From NCBI GenBank assembly GCA_964397485.1, contig CAYNHT010000001.1, forward strand, positions 124,001-188,000: a stretch of DNA of 64,000 bases, read 5' to 3'. The notes under the pieces are model-generated. The model made no database searches. It was not told the DNA's origin and saw only the letters and a list, made by a program, of their open reading frames with translations. This document shows, piece by piece, positions 35,069-44,638 of the stretch; position 1 is the stretch's first letter; every line of letters begins with the position of its first letter. The translations under genes were made by a program, and so were the position numbers. Source of the DNA: CAYNHT01 sp964397485. Its GTDB lineage: Bacteria; Bacillota_I; Bacilli_A; RF39; UBA660.

Positions 35069-35586
35069 TCGCTAAAACTAAAATCTGCAATTGGATAAAT
35101 ACGATTATCGTATTGATATATAACGTTAATTCCATAATCTTCATCCTTATATGCTGGATGAGTTATAGGAATTTTTATTTGAATTATGGTGTTATTTTTT
35201 CCATCACCAACATCGTATATTGTCTCACTATTAACTGTTGGTGTTCCGTATTCACTTAATTCAATTAACTTAGTTGTATAAGATCCATATTTAAAGATTT
35301 TTCTATCACGGTCAATACTAAGTTCACTATTAGTACCATCACTAAAAATAAAATTTAAACACTCATTCCCACAATTAGTTATGTCAGTTATCGTTTTATT
35401 ATAAATATCATCATTTATTTTTCTACTAATTAATATTTGTTTAGTTAACAAATCGGTTTTTGCAGTTGTTGATACATAGAGTTCTTTAAGTGATAAAAGG
35501 ATTTCAAAAAGAAAGGCCATTATTACCATTGTTAAAGCAAATGAAATAATCAACTCTACTGTAGTAAAACCATTTTGTTTTCTCAT
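35065..35586 (-). CDS. Minor pseudopilin
   Basis: 173 residues. Prepilin start KQNGFTTVELIISFALT, with cleavage after Gly and Glu5, then a hydrophobic helix to about 27. The globular part has two Cys in NCGNECLNF and a repeated-strand pattern. It resembles ComGF/GspJ-type minor pilins. It follows another minor pilin by 11 bases in the same unit. Confidence 0.82.
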   Translation of the reverse strand: MRKQNGFTTVELIISFALTMVIMAFLFEILLSLKELYVSTTAKTDLLTKQILISRKINDDIYNKTITDITNCGNECLNFIFSDGTNSELSIDRDRKIFKYGSYTTKLIELSEYGTPTVNSETIYDVGDGKNNTIIQIKIPITHPAYKDEDYGINVIYQYDNRIYPIADFSFSD

Positions 35587-35597
35587 ATTATCACCTT

Positions 35598-36092
35598 CTA
35601 TACTATTTTTAAAGTTGCAAATGTATCATCTTTAAATGCAATTATTAATCTATACTCGTTATCTGCATCATCATATTTTATAAAATTTATAAATTTATTT
35701 AGATCTTCATCAAAAGGTCTAGCTTGCAACAAATATCCTTTTAATTCACTTAAATCTTGGTTTGTAAAGATAACGGTCTTAATGTTTAATTTTTCAAATA
35801 AAGCGCGGCAATATGATAACTCACTTATATATTGAATTGGACAAGAAGTGATATCTATATACTTTTCTTCGCCTATTTTTAATGCAAGATCCCTATAGCC
35901 AACATCTAAAAGATATTCTTTAACATTATTTACAGCATATAACCCGTTAGCTGTATTATAATTAAAAGTCGCACTATAACTATTATTTACAGTTCTAAAT
36001 TGAACATATAAAAATATTAAAGTGGAAAAAATGAAAGTCGATACTACTAATGTTTCAACTAACATAAATCCACGATTATTATTTTTTTTCAT
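35598..36092 (-). CDS. Minor pseudopilin
   Basis: 164 residues. Prepilin start NNRGFMLVETLVVSTFIFS: cleavage after Gly, Glu5 of the mature protein, hydrophobic helix to about 31. The globular domain has two Cys (in TSCPIQ and SYCRAL). It resembles ComGD/GspI-like minor pilins that initiate pilus assembly. It is the first gene of a two-gene unit divergent from the ATPase. Confidence 0.82.
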   Translation of the reverse strand: MKKNNNRGFMLVETLVVSTFIFSTLIFLYVQFRTVNNSYSATFNYNTANGLYAVNNVKEYLLDVGYRDLALKIGEEKYIDITSCPIQYISELSYCRALFEKLNIKTVIFTNQDLSELKGYLLQARPFDEDLNKFINFIKYDDADNEYRLIIAFKDDTFATLKIV

Positions 36093-36191
36093 AAACTCGC
36101 TCCTTTATGATTGAAATTATCTTAAATATATTATATAATATATTCAGGATAAATACTAGTCCAAAATGGAATAAAGGGGATGAAAAATTTT

Positions 36192-37694
36192 ATGTTAAGG
36201 AAATTTGACTTTGAAAAGATGCCAGTCGTTGAAGTTGTTAACGAAATACTGGTTGATTCTTCTAAGCGTGGTGCGAGTGATATTCACTTCGACCCTTTAG
36301 CAGAACACATGAAAATTAGAATAAGAATAGATGGACAATTAATAAATTATGCTGAAATACCTAATACAATCAAAAAGAATTTAGTAACACGTATAAAAAT
36401 TATTTCTGGAATGAACATAACAGAATCGCGTTTACCTCAAGATGGTGCTATTAAGGCTACTCTTCAAGGTATGAACCTTGACCTGCGTGTTTCTGCAATT
36501 CCAACTAATGAGGGTGAAAAGATTGTTATCCGTATTTTAGATTATTCAATGAGTTTAAATGGACTAGAACATTTAGGGTTTAGCGAAAGTAATTATCGTA
36601 AAGTTCTAAAGATGATTGGTGTTCCTAATGGTATTATTTTAGTAACTGGGGCTACTGGTAGTGGTAAATCGACTACAGTTTACTCTGTTTTACAAAGATT
36701 AAATCGTGAAGATACAAACATTATTACAGTTGAAGATCCAATAGAAATGGATATCGAAGGAGTTAACCAAATACAAACTAATAGTGAAATCGGTCTTACA
36801 TTTGCTGCCGCTTTAAGATCTATCTTACGTCAAGATCCAAATGTTATTATGATTGGGGAGATTCGTGATACTGAGACAGCTAAAATAGCAGTTCGTGCAT
36901 CTATTACAGGGCACATAGTTCTTTCGACACTGCATACAAATAACTCCCTTAATACTATTGAACGTTTACTTGATATGGAAGTTGAAAGATACTTATTAGC
37001 GAGTGCATTAACTGGAATTATTTCACAAAAGTTAGCTAGAAAATTATGTGATTCATGTAAAACTGAGCGTAAAACAAATGATTATGAAAAAGAATTATTT
37101 AGAAAAGTTCTTGGTAAAGATATAGATGTTGTTTATGTTGGTGATGGTTGTGATGAATGTGGTAATGGTTATCGCGGACGTATTGCTATTCATGAAGTCT
37201 TATTAATTAATCAAGAAATTAAGGATGCAATTAGTGGTGGTATTAAAAAAGAGAAATTAAGAGATATGGTTTATAAATCAGATGTTACTACTCTTTTACA
37301 AGATGGACTTGAAAAAGTTGCTGGTGGGCTTACTACTTTTGAGGAAGTATTAAAATTAATAGAACTTGATGATGATGATTTTGGTTATGAACAATATGAC
37401 TTACAAGCTGCACTTAGATATACTAATCTTGCTAAGGAGGCAAATGAAAACAATAATGGTCAAGAAGAAATTATAAATGATTCAAAAACAGAAGAAAAAA
37501 ATATTGAACCAACAAAAAATGAAACTGATGAAAATATAAAGGTAGACGCTAATAATGAACCTGACATATTTGAAAATAAATTATTTAATGAGGAATCAGT
37601 TGCAGTAGATCCAATAGAAAAAATTCAGGACGAAGATCCAATTGTTGAGCCAATTCCAATTATTGAAGCTGATATCGAAGAATTCAAAATATAA
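36192..37694 (+). CDS. Type IV pilus/type II secretion assembly ATPase (GspE/PilB/ComGA)
   Basis: 500 residues. Hexameric ATPase that powers pilus polymerisation. It lacks the N1 domain of PilB, starting directly with the N2 domain (GASDIHFDP). Walker A GATGSGKST (about 153), Asp box, Walker B IGEIRDTETA and a His box (TGHIVLSTLHTN) are intact. A zinc site is given by CDSCK and CDECGNG. After about residue 395 an acidic, low-complexity tail of 100 residues follows, which is unusual for the family. I prefer ATG 36192, about 10 bases after AAGGGG, to ATG 36180, which abuts it. Confidence 0.95.
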   Translation: MLRKFDFEKMPVVEVVNEILVDSSKRGASDIHFDPLAEHMKIRIRIDGQLINYAEIPNTIKKNLVTRIKIISGMNITESRLPQDGAIKATLQGMNLDLRVSAIPTNEGEKIVIRILDYSMSLNGLEHLGFSESNYRKVLKMIGVPNGIILVTGATGSGKSTTVYSVLQRLNREDTNIITVEDPIEMDIEGVNQIQTNSEIGLTFAAALRSILRQDPNVIMIGEIRDTETAKIAVRASITGHIVLSTLHTNNSLNTIERLLDMEVERYLLASALTGIISQKLARKLCDSCKTERKTNDYEKELFRKVLGKDIDVVYVGDGCDECGNGYRGRIAIHEVLLINQEIKDAISGGIKKEKLRDMVYKSDVTTLLQDGLEKVAGGLTTFEEVLKLIELDDDDFGYEQYDLQAALRYTNLAKEANENNNGQEEIINDSKTEEKNIEPTKNETDENIKVDANNEPDIFENKLFNEESVAVDPIEKIQDEDPIVEPIPIIEADIEEFKI

Positions 37695-37726
37695 AAAAAG
37701 AACATTAAATTCAATGTTCTTTTTCT
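37693..37726. terminator. Bidirectional terminator
   Basis: 12-bp perfect stem AAAAAGAACATT / AATGTTCTTTTT between the ATPase and the convergent prepilin peptidase. Confidence 0.88.
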
Positions 37727-38488
37727 TTATCTAAATAAGTTAACTATCCAATTAAAATCTATTTGTGTAAATAAAATCATTAATGCTCCTGCACTTAAAA
37801 ATGGACCAAACGGAATAATATTATTCTTATTTTTATACAATATTATCAATGAGATTGGAAGCCCAATAAAGGATGCAATAAAGATTGACATAACTGCCAT
37901 TTGCCAGCCAAATACTAATCCAAAAACAAACAGTAGTTTAATATCTCCCCCACCCATAGACTCTTTTTTAAATAGGAAATCCCCAAATTTCTTTAATGAA
38001 AACATTATTGTAAAAGCAATAACTCCATTAAGAAGTGCAAGACCTAGTCCAGAAATTCCTTTTAAAGCCAATATTTCAATTGATAATAGAATTGTTGAAA
38101 CTATTAAAACTTCATCAGGTATAATCATATATTGATAATCACTAATTACAATAATTAGAACCATAGAAACAAATGTAATCGCTATTAAAAATTCTATAGA
38201 CATCCCAAATATTAAATAGGAAACAGCAAATAATAAACCAGTAAAAAATTCAAATATTGGATAAAACCAAGAAATCTTGAGTCCACATTTTTTACATTTA
38301 CCACCTTGAAGGAAAAATGAAAAAATGGGAATCAATTCCAGAGGTCTTAATTGATGATTACAATTAGGACAATGAGAGGCAGGAAACAGTATTGACTCCC
38401 CTTTCGGTAACCTGTAACCTACCACATTGTAAAAAGATCCTAATATTGTTCCAAAGATGAAAAACGTAATTGCATAATATAATTCCAT
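37727..38488 (-). CDS. Prepilin peptidase (PilD/ComC type)
   Basis: 253 residues, about seven to eight transmembrane helices. It cleaves the leader of prepilins and N-methylates the new end. The N-terminal cytosolic loop carries two CxxC pairs (HCPNCNHQ and KCKKCGLK) for zinc and methylation. Catalytic aspartates: ISDYQYMIIPDE and GGGDIKLLF (the GxGD motif). Its substrates in this window would be the four prepilins. It lies 13 bases after the platform gene in one operon. Confidence 0.95.
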   Translation of the reverse strand: MELYYAITFFIFGTILGSFYNVVGYRLPKGESILFPASHCPNCNHQLRPLELIPIFSFFLQGGKCKKCGLKISWFYPIFEFFTGLLFAVSYLIFGMSIEFLIAITFVSMVLIIVISDYQYMIIPDEVLIVSTILLSIEILALKGISGLGLALLNGVIAFTIMFSLKKFGDFLFKKESMGGGDIKLLFVFGLVFGWQMAVMSIFIASFIGLPISLIILYKNKNNIIPFGPFLSAGALMILFTQIDFNWIVNLFR

Positions 38489-38501
38489 TGTATCGTACTC
38501 C

Positions 38502-40580
38502 TTATTGTTGTATTGTTGTATACATATTAAACATAGGTATAACTATCGATAAGATAATAACCCCGACAACTGCTGTTAGAAAAATAATTAAGACAGGTTC
38601 AACAAATGTTTTAATACGTGTAACAGCATTCTTATGTAGTTCTTGATAATAAGTGGAAACTTTCCCCATCATTTCAGCTAATTGACCAGTTTTCTCTCCG
38701 GTAACAAGCATTTCATAAGCGGGGATTGGGAAAGCCCAATGATTTTTAAATGCTAAGGAAATTTTATCTCCTTTAGCTAAATTGGTAATAGTATCTAAAA
38801 TAAGCATCTTATATATCTCGTTATTAGTTATTTTATTTAAAACTTCCATACTGTCAGTTATAAAAACGTTGTGTGAAAGCAATGATGCAAAAGTTTTGGT
38901 AAACATTGTTACTTCATTAAATATGATAACATTACCAAAAACTGGCATATGCATCATTCCCCATTGCATAAATGTTCTTATGATTTTAACATTAATATAT
39001 AAGTATCTAATAATTATAATAACTATAAATAAAATAATGAATAGCCACATAAGATTATTTTCTAAGAAACTACTTGCTGATATTACGAATCTTGTGAAAG
39101 CAGGAATTTGATCACTATCCATACTTTGATATATTTCAACGAATCTTGGAATAACAAATACCATAATAAATGTTATAACAGCAAGTGATATAACAAAGAT
39201 GATCGTTGGGTACATCAAAGCAGTAATCATTTGCTTTCTTGTTTTTTCTGTTTCAGTGTAATAATCAGCCATATCATCTAAAGCCTCAGGTAATTCCCCT
39301 GTCATTTCAGCAGCCTTTACCATGTTTATTAATAATCTTGGAAAAGCAGTCCCCTGTTTAGTGAGGGCATCACTAAAACTGTCTCCCATTGTTAAATCAT
39401 AAATAATAGTTCTAAAAATTCTTTTATATGTTTTGTTTTTATATTGTCTAGTCAATATTTTAAGTGAGTCAACTAATGGTATACCAGATTTAATATAAGT
39501 AGATAATTGTGTAAGAAAGAAAATTAAATCTTTTAATTTAATCTTCGTATTATTAACAGAAGATCTACCATGTAACAAAGTTATCCATTTATTTGTTTTA
39601 ATACTATAAACTTCAAATCCTTCACTAAGTAAAAACGAGTGTACCTCTACTTTTGAAAAAGCTTCAAAGTAACCTTTGACCAATTTCCCTTCGGTATTTT
39701 TAGCAACATACTCATATAATATTTTAGTATCACTTTTTTCAGCATCTGCGCCTTCAAAATTAATCAATAATACTTGACGATTAATGTCTTTAGCATTTTT
39801 GGCATTCTTTACAAGTGATAAATTGTTATATTTATCAATAAAGAATTTTTTAATGTTTTGAGGAATATCTTTTATATATTTTATATAATCCTCAATATAC
39901 TCTTTTAGATTTTTCTTTTTGAATTCTACATTTTCATTTATATATTCTTCTTTTCTGTTTCGTCTTTTTCTTAAATTAATTAACTCTAATTTGCGTTTTT
40001 GAGCCAATTCTTGTTTACGTTTTTTATCCTCTTCTTGACGTTTTTCTTCACGTATCTTAATATCTTTTCTACGTTGAATATTATCTTGTTGTTTTTGCTT
40101 TGATAATCTAAAGAAAGATAAGATGGCCCCAAATATGTTGTACACAAATACAAACGGAAATGCAAAGCCAAAACAAACGAGTTTAATAAAACGATATAAT
40201 TTATAAGAAATATAAAGGAATCCCTTTAAATTATAAATTATCGCTTTAACAATTGTTCTACTACCTAGCACAAAAATATACTTATATATCAAATATGCTG
40301 AAACAGTTATACCATTAACTGCATATACTAGTGTTGAGATTAATGAGTTTAGAAAAATCTTATTAATAAACACGTGTACCAAATAGCACGAAAAAACAAA
40401 TCCCTTAAAGAGATATTCACCTAAAATGATAACTATATTTACTACTAATGATATAAATAGGTATCCAGCAAAGAAAAATCCCAATGACACATATCTAGTT
40501 AGCATTAGTGGTAGTTTAAATATAAATAAAACCATTTTATATATATAAATAAAAGGTAAAAACACAATTGGCTTATTCAC
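38502..40580 (-). CDS. GspF/PilC platform protein with a long N-terminal membrane extension
   Basis: 692 residues, whereas family members are about 350-410. Residues about 287-692 are a regular platform protein: N-terminal domain (ILYEYVAKNTEGKL...) and two T2SSF domains (from about 350 and 560) with three transmembrane helices. The extra 285 residues are about 155 strongly hydrophobic residues (four to six possible helices), a Lys/Glu/Arg-rich coiled coil (about 160-215), and a linker. No frameshift is visible; the frame is continuous and ends with the prepilin peptidase 13 bases on. The platform couples ATPase motion to pilin extraction; the extension may dock it to another envelope component. 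The start has weak ribosome-site support (AGGAGATTGGTG). Confidence 0.9.
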   Translation of the reverse strand: MNKPIVFLPFIYIYKMVLFIFKLPLMLTRYVSLGFFFAGYLFISLVVNIVIILGEYLFKGFVFSCYLVHVFINKIFLNSLISTLVYAVNGITVSAYLIYKYIFVLGSRTIVKAIIYNLKGFLYISYKLYRFIKLVCFGFAFPFVFVYNIFGAILSFFRLSKQKQQDNIQRRKDIKIREEKRQEEDKKRKQELAQKRKLELINLRKRRNRKEEYINENVEFKKKNLKEYIEDYIKYIKDIPQNIKKFFIDKYNNLSLVKNAKNAKDINRQVLLINFEGADAEKSDTKILYEYVAKNTEGKLVKGYFEAFSKVEVHSFLLSEGFEVYSIKTNKWITLLHGRSSVNNTKIKLKDLIFFLTQLSTYIKSGIPLVDSLKILTRQYKNKTYKRIFRTIIYDLTMGDSFSDALTKQGTAFPRLLINMVKAAEMTGELPEALDDMADYYTETEKTRKQMITALMYPTIIFVISLAVITFIMVFVIPRFVEIYQSMDSDQIPAFTRFVISASSFLENNLMWLFIILFIVIIIIRYLYINVKIIRTFMQWGMMHMPVFGNVIIFNEVTMFTKTFASLLSHNVFITDSMEVLNKITNNEIYKMLILDTITNLAKGDKISLAFKNHWAFPIPAYEMLVTGEKTGQLAEMMGKVSTYYQELHKNAVTRIKTFVEPVLIIFLTAVVGVIILSIVIPMFNMYTTIQQ

Positions 40581-40703
40581 AACAAAAACACCACCAATCT
40601 CCTATTTATTCTTCTATGTTATATACAAATTATATCATAAATTTGAATTTTGTAAAACATTTTTTTGTAAATTCATATAATATTTTAGAAAGGAGTATTC
40701 AAA

Positions 40704-41093
40704 ATGAACTATTACAATCCATATATGAATTTCTATCCTTATGCAACCATGCCTGCCGCTAAAACAGGGCTATTGAGTGGTCTTTTTAAAGGTGGCCTAA
40801 ATTGGGGCTCAATTTTAACAAATACACAAAAGACATTAGGGATAGTAAACCAAGCAATACCAGTTTTCAAACAAGCAGCACCTGTGTTTAAGAATGCTAA
40901 AACAATGTTTGCAATAATGAATGAATTTAAAAGGGTTGATACTCCAGTATCGACAGCTAGCGCAAAAACAAATGATGAAAAAGTAGCTGTTCAAACTAAA
41001 AATACTACATCTTCCTCTGCGGAAAGAAAAAACACAAATACAAACGAGACTATCAATATAGAGTCTACTAGCGGTCCTACTTTCTTCGTTTAA
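40704..41093 (+). CDS. yqfQ: YqfQ/VrrA-like protein
   Basis: 129 residues. A Tyr/Pro-rich start leads to the diagnostic central stretch ILTNTQKTLGIVNQAIPVFK, which closely follows the YqfQ pattern LTNTQKmlgmaqQv.P, then a hydrophilic Ser/Thr/Asn tail. The function of the family is unknown. In Bacillus yqfQ lies a few genes from trmK, rpoD and dnaG, and the same genes stand beside it here, in convergent orientation. The ribosome site is AGAAAGGAG. Confidence 0.75.
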   Translation: MNYYNPYMNFYPYATMPAAKTGLLSGLFKGGLNWGSILTNTQKTLGIVNQAIPVFKQAAPVFKNAKTMFAIMNEFKRVDTPVSTASAKTNDEKVAVQTKNTTSSSAERKNTNTNETINIESTSGPTFFV

Positions 41094-41128
41094 AAAAAGG
41101 TTATGTCTTATACTATAACCTTTTTTTT
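41091..41128. terminator. Bidirectional terminator
   Basis: 13-bp stem AAAAAAAGGTTAT / ATAACCTTTTTTT with a 10-base loop between the yqfQ-like gene and trmK. Confidence 0.88.
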
Positions 41129-41766
41129 AATTTATAAACAATGTACATTATTTTCAATCTTTTTAACCAATATTTATTAGGTAAATTACTAAGTATAGCC
41201 TTATGTTTATCTATGTTTTTCTGTAAAAATTTCTTATCATCTTTTAAGATTGGCCCCAAAAGATAATCAATATTTTTATAATTACTAATACCTTTTATAA
41301 ACCTAATAATAACATAGATTTTCTTTTTTTCATAAATAAACTTTTCTTGTTCAATGTAATAGCCTAATTGAACAATTTTCTTTCTTATCCTAACAACATC
41401 ATTATTAGTTTGAATGATCATTGTGTTAGGTAGTTTTCTAATGTTATTTTCAACTATTTTAGTAATGGTTGATGTTCCTAATCCTGATATAACTATTACA
41501 TCAGTTGGAATTACATCAAGATTATCTAAGCCATTTGATTTAATAACCTCTATATTATTTTCTAGATTATATTTTCTTATATTCAAATTTGCATATTCTA
41601 ATACTTTAGGATTTATGTCTGTGGCTATACATTTTATATTATGTCTATATAACGTTAAATAAATGTCTAAATGGGCATGATCACACCCTATATCATACAC
41701 TCTACTATTATCATCAATTAAATCAGCGATAGTTTGCAATCTAGATGATAGTTTCAATTTAATCAC
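41113..41766 (-). CDS. trmK: tRNA (adenine22-N1)-methyltransferase
   Basis: 217 residues, class I SAM methyltransferase. Motif I reads VYDIGCDHAHL, followed by the acidic SAM-ribose residue (ATDINP), a DVIVISGLGT catalytic strand and a C-terminal helical domain. This is YqfN/TrmK, which methylates A22 of certain tRNAs. It overlaps rpoD by 8 bases, continuing the Bacillus-like dnaG-rpoD-trmK order. Confidence 0.95.
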   Translation of the reverse strand: MIKLKLSSRLQTIADLIDDNSRVYDIGCDHAHLDIYLTLYRHNIKCIATDINPKVLEYANLNIRKYNLENNIEVIKSNGLDNLDVIPTDVIVISGLGTSTITKIVENNIRKLPNTMIIQTNNDVVRIRKKIVQLGYYIEQEKFIYEKKKIYVIIRFIKGISNYKNIDYLLGPILKDDKKFLQKNIDKHKAILSNLPNKYWLKRLKIMYIVYKLKKRL

Positions 41767-42841
41767 CCATATAATCTTTTAGTTTACGAGAACGCGAAGG
41801 ATGTCTTAATTTTCTTAAAGCCTTTGCCTCAATTTGTCGAATTCTCTCACGAGTTACTCCAAACATTTGCCCAACTTCTTCTAATGTTCTTGACTTACCA
41901 TCTTCAAGTCCAAAACGTAAACGAATAACTTTTTCTTCTCTTTCAGTTAAAGTTAATAAAACCTCTGAAATTTCATCTTTAAGCATTTCATTAGTTGCAT
42001 AATCTTCGGGGCTCATATTTCTTTCATCTTTTATAAAATCACCTAAATGCGAATCATCTTCTTCACCAATAGGCGTTTCCAAACTTACAGGTTCTTGAGA
42101 AATTTTATAGATGTCACGAATTTTATCAACTGATATATTCATTTTTTTTGCAAGTTCTTCTTCCGATGGTTCACGGTTTAATTCAAGTGTAAGTTGACGT
42201 TGAACTCTGGCTAATTTATTAATTGTCTCAACCATATGAACTGGTACTCTTATTGTTCTTGCTTGATCAGCAATAGCACGAGTTATGGCCTGTCTGATCC
42301 ACCATGTAGCATATGTTGAAAACTTATATCCTTTAGTGACATCAAATTTATCAACAGCTTTCATTAGACCAATGTTACCTTCTTGAATCAAATCCAAAAA
42401 CAACATTCCCCTACCAACATATCTTTTCGCAATACTAACAACAAGACGTAAATTGGCTTCTGCTAAAACAGTCTTAGCAGTCTCATCTCCTGCTATAATG
42501 CGGTCAGCTAAATCTAGTTCTTCTTCCATTGTTAATAATTTTATTTGTCCTATTTCTTTTAAATACATTCTAACTGGATCATTTATAGTTAAATCCTTCG
42601 ATAAAACAGTGTCATCTAATAATAGTTTGTCAGCTCCAGAATTATTATCTGCCTCATCTTCAGAAACAATTGCTATATCATTTTCATTAAATAAATTATA
42701 TAATTCATCTAAAGAATCAGCATCTAATTCTAATCCTTTTAAGGCATTAGCTAATTCTTCATATGTTATAATTCCTTTTTCTTTTCCTAATTTTACAAGT
42801 TCATTTTTTCTGTCTTCAAAAGTTTTTATTTCATTAATCAT
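41759..42841 (-). CDS. rpoD: RNA polymerase primary sigma factor
   Basis: 360 residues, SigA. A short region 1.1 (1-75), region 1.2/2.1 (DPVRMYLKEIGQI), region 2.3-2.4 (GYKFSTYATWWIRQAITRAI), region 3, and region 4.2 with VTRERIRQIEAKALRKLR. It recognises TTGACA/TATAAT promoters, which agrees with the promoters identified in the window. It overlaps dnaG by 8 bases in the classic macromolecular-synthesis order. No rpsU precedes dnaG here. Confidence 0.98.
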   Translation of the reverse strand: MINEIKTFEDRKNELVKLGKEKGIITYEELANALKGLELDADSLDELYNLFNENDIAIVSEDEADNNSGADKLLLDDTVLSKDLTINDPVRMYLKEIGQIKLLTMEEELDLADRIIAGDETAKTVLAEANLRLVVSIAKRYVGRGMLFLDLIQEGNIGLMKAVDKFDVTKGYKFSTYATWWIRQAITRAIADQARTIRVPVHMVETINKLARVQRQLTLELNREPSEEELAKKMNISVDKIRDIYKISQEPVSLETPIGEEDDSHLGDFIKDERNMSPEDYATNEMLKDEISEVLLTLTEREEKVIRLRFGLEDGKSRTLEEVGQMFGVTRERIRQIEAKALRKLRHPSRSRKLKDYMGD

Positions 42842-44585
42842 TTTGTTCTCCTTTTACCTTTAATTCTACTATTTTTTGAGCAATTGCTGCCTTTTTAACT
42901 GGGTCAACTTCTGCTTTCATCTTTTCTTTTAAACGGTTAGTTTCAAATTTTATATTATACTCTTTAATAACATTAATATAATCGTTTATCTCATCAATAG
43001 TGTATTCGTCTCTTAAATTTAATGATTCAATTTCGCCTATTGTTTTTAATAAAGACGGACTATCACTAACAAAACTCAAGAAATCAGCTATATTAATATA
43101 GTTATAACTTTTATAAAAATAACTTATTTCTTTTGCTAAATGACGATATTTTTCAGTTGGCATGAAAGTTATTTTTTTGTTATATATTTTTATTACTTCC
43201 TTGCTTTTCAACATATAATAAACTAAATTTTGTTCTGATTTAGTATATTTATTAGTTTTAATGTTTTTTTGTTCTCGTGGACTCTCAATTTCAGTTTTTT
43301 CTTCTTTAGTACGACTTTTTAATTTATTTCGTAAAATGGTGATGTCGATTTTCGACTCTTCACTTATTTTCTTTAATGTTAATTCTCTTAAAATCTCATC
43401 ATCTATTTTTGATAACTCATTTATAATCTTATTTAAATACTGGGCCATCTGCTCATTATCAGTTAAATTTCTATTATTCTTAAAATAAGATATTTTAAAA
43501 TCCATAATATTGATAGGATTTTCTATTTTTTGTAAAAATTGGTGTTTTCCATATTTTTTAATATAGTCATCGGGATCTAAATTATCCTCTAGTCTTACTA
43601 TCTTAGGTATAATTCCAATTTTATTTAATTCCTCACTACAAGCTAATGTCGCTTTTGCACCAGCTGCATCAGCATCAAAACACAATATTACTTCCTTAGC
43701 TAATCTCTTTATTAAAATAGCTTGATTCTTAGTAACCGCAGTTCCCATGGTTGCAACAACATTTTTTATACCTACACTATATGCCCTGATAACATCCATG
43801 AATCCTTCCATAATAATAACAGTTTGTTTTATACGACACTCATCTTTAGCACGATGATAATTATAAAGTATCTCACCTTTTTTAAATATTTCAGTCTCTT
43901 TAGTATTTATATATTTGGACGTATCCTCGCCTTCATATATTCGTCCACTATAACCAACTATTTTACCAGTAATGTCCCATAACGGAAACATAATACGATT
44001 GTAATATATATCATTATAACCATATTCATTATGTACAACAAGCCCGCTTTTTAACAAAAGTGGCGAATCAAATTGCTTCTTTTGTAATAACGATGTTAAT
44101 ATATCTCTTTTTTTCAAAGATAAACCGATTCCAAACTCTTTAATGATATCATCATTAATATCTCTTTGATGTAAGTATTCTTTTGCTTTTTTGCCATCGG
44201 CAGTGTTAATGTTATTTTGATAAAATTTTTGACTTATATCATATATTTCATATAAATCATTATTTTTATTATTATATGACTTGGCTTGTCCGATATTAAT
44301 TTCAATTCCTGATTTATCAGCGATAATCTTTAACGCTTCTGGAAAAGTTACATTCTCATAATCCATTACAAAATTAAACACATTACCTGTTGCTCCACAT
44401 GAAAAACAGGTATATATTTGTTTTTCAGGCGATACACTCATACTAGGATTATTATCGTCATGAAATGGACAAACCCCAAAGTAATTTTTTCCGCGTTTCG
44501 TAAGTGAGATATAAGATGAGATAACATCAATTATATCAACACTATTTCGGATAGTACTTATTTCTTCATTTGAAAGTATACTCAT
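42834..44585 (-). CDS. dnaG: DNA primase
   Basis: 583 residues. The zinc-binding domain has the Cys-His-Cys-Cys pattern (CPFHDDNNPS, CFSCGATGNVF). The RNA polymerase core includes the TOPRIM glutamate (IIMEGFMDVI) and the acidic pair (CFDADAAG). The C-terminal third is the helicase-binding region. It makes primers for lagging-strand synthesis. Start 44585 follows GGGAG; a frame extending to 44618 has no site. Confidence 0.97.
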   Translation of the reverse strand: MSILSNEEISTIRNSVDIIDVISSYISLTKRGKNYFGVCPFHDDNNPSMSVSPEKQIYTCFSCGATGNVFNFVMDYENVTFPEALKIIADKSGIEINIGQAKSYNNKNNDLYEIYDISQKFYQNNINTADGKKAKEYLHQRDINDDIIKEFGIGLSLKKRDILTSLLQKKQFDSPLLLKSGLVVHNEYGYNDIYYNRIMFPLWDITGKIVGYSGRIYEGEDTSKYINTKETEIFKKGEILYNYHRAKDECRIKQTVIIMEGFMDVIRAYSVGIKNVVATMGTAVTKNQAILIKRLAKEVILCFDADAAGAKATLACSEELNKIGIIPKIVRLEDNLDPDDYIKKYGKHQFLQKIENPINIMDFKISYFKNNRNLTDNEQMAQYLNKIINELSKIDDEILRELTLKKISEESKIDITILRNKLKSRTKEEKTEIESPREQKNIKTNKYTKSEQNLVYYMLKSKEVIKIYNKKITFMPTEKYRHLAKEISYFYKSYNYINIADFLSFVSDSPSLLKTIGEIESLNLRDEYTIDEINDYINVIKEYNIKFETNRLKEKMKAEVDPVKKAAIAQKIVELKVKGEQND

Positions 44586-44638
44586 AATATCAAACTCCCT
44601 ACTATTAATATACGACAAAACTTTTTTATATCCTTTTT

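Noticed and set aside
42453..42863. Plus-strand open frame of 136 codons over the 5' part of rpoD
   Set aside because: It is a shadow of the conserved sigma-factor frame, with low-complexity Ser-rich content and no ribosome site.
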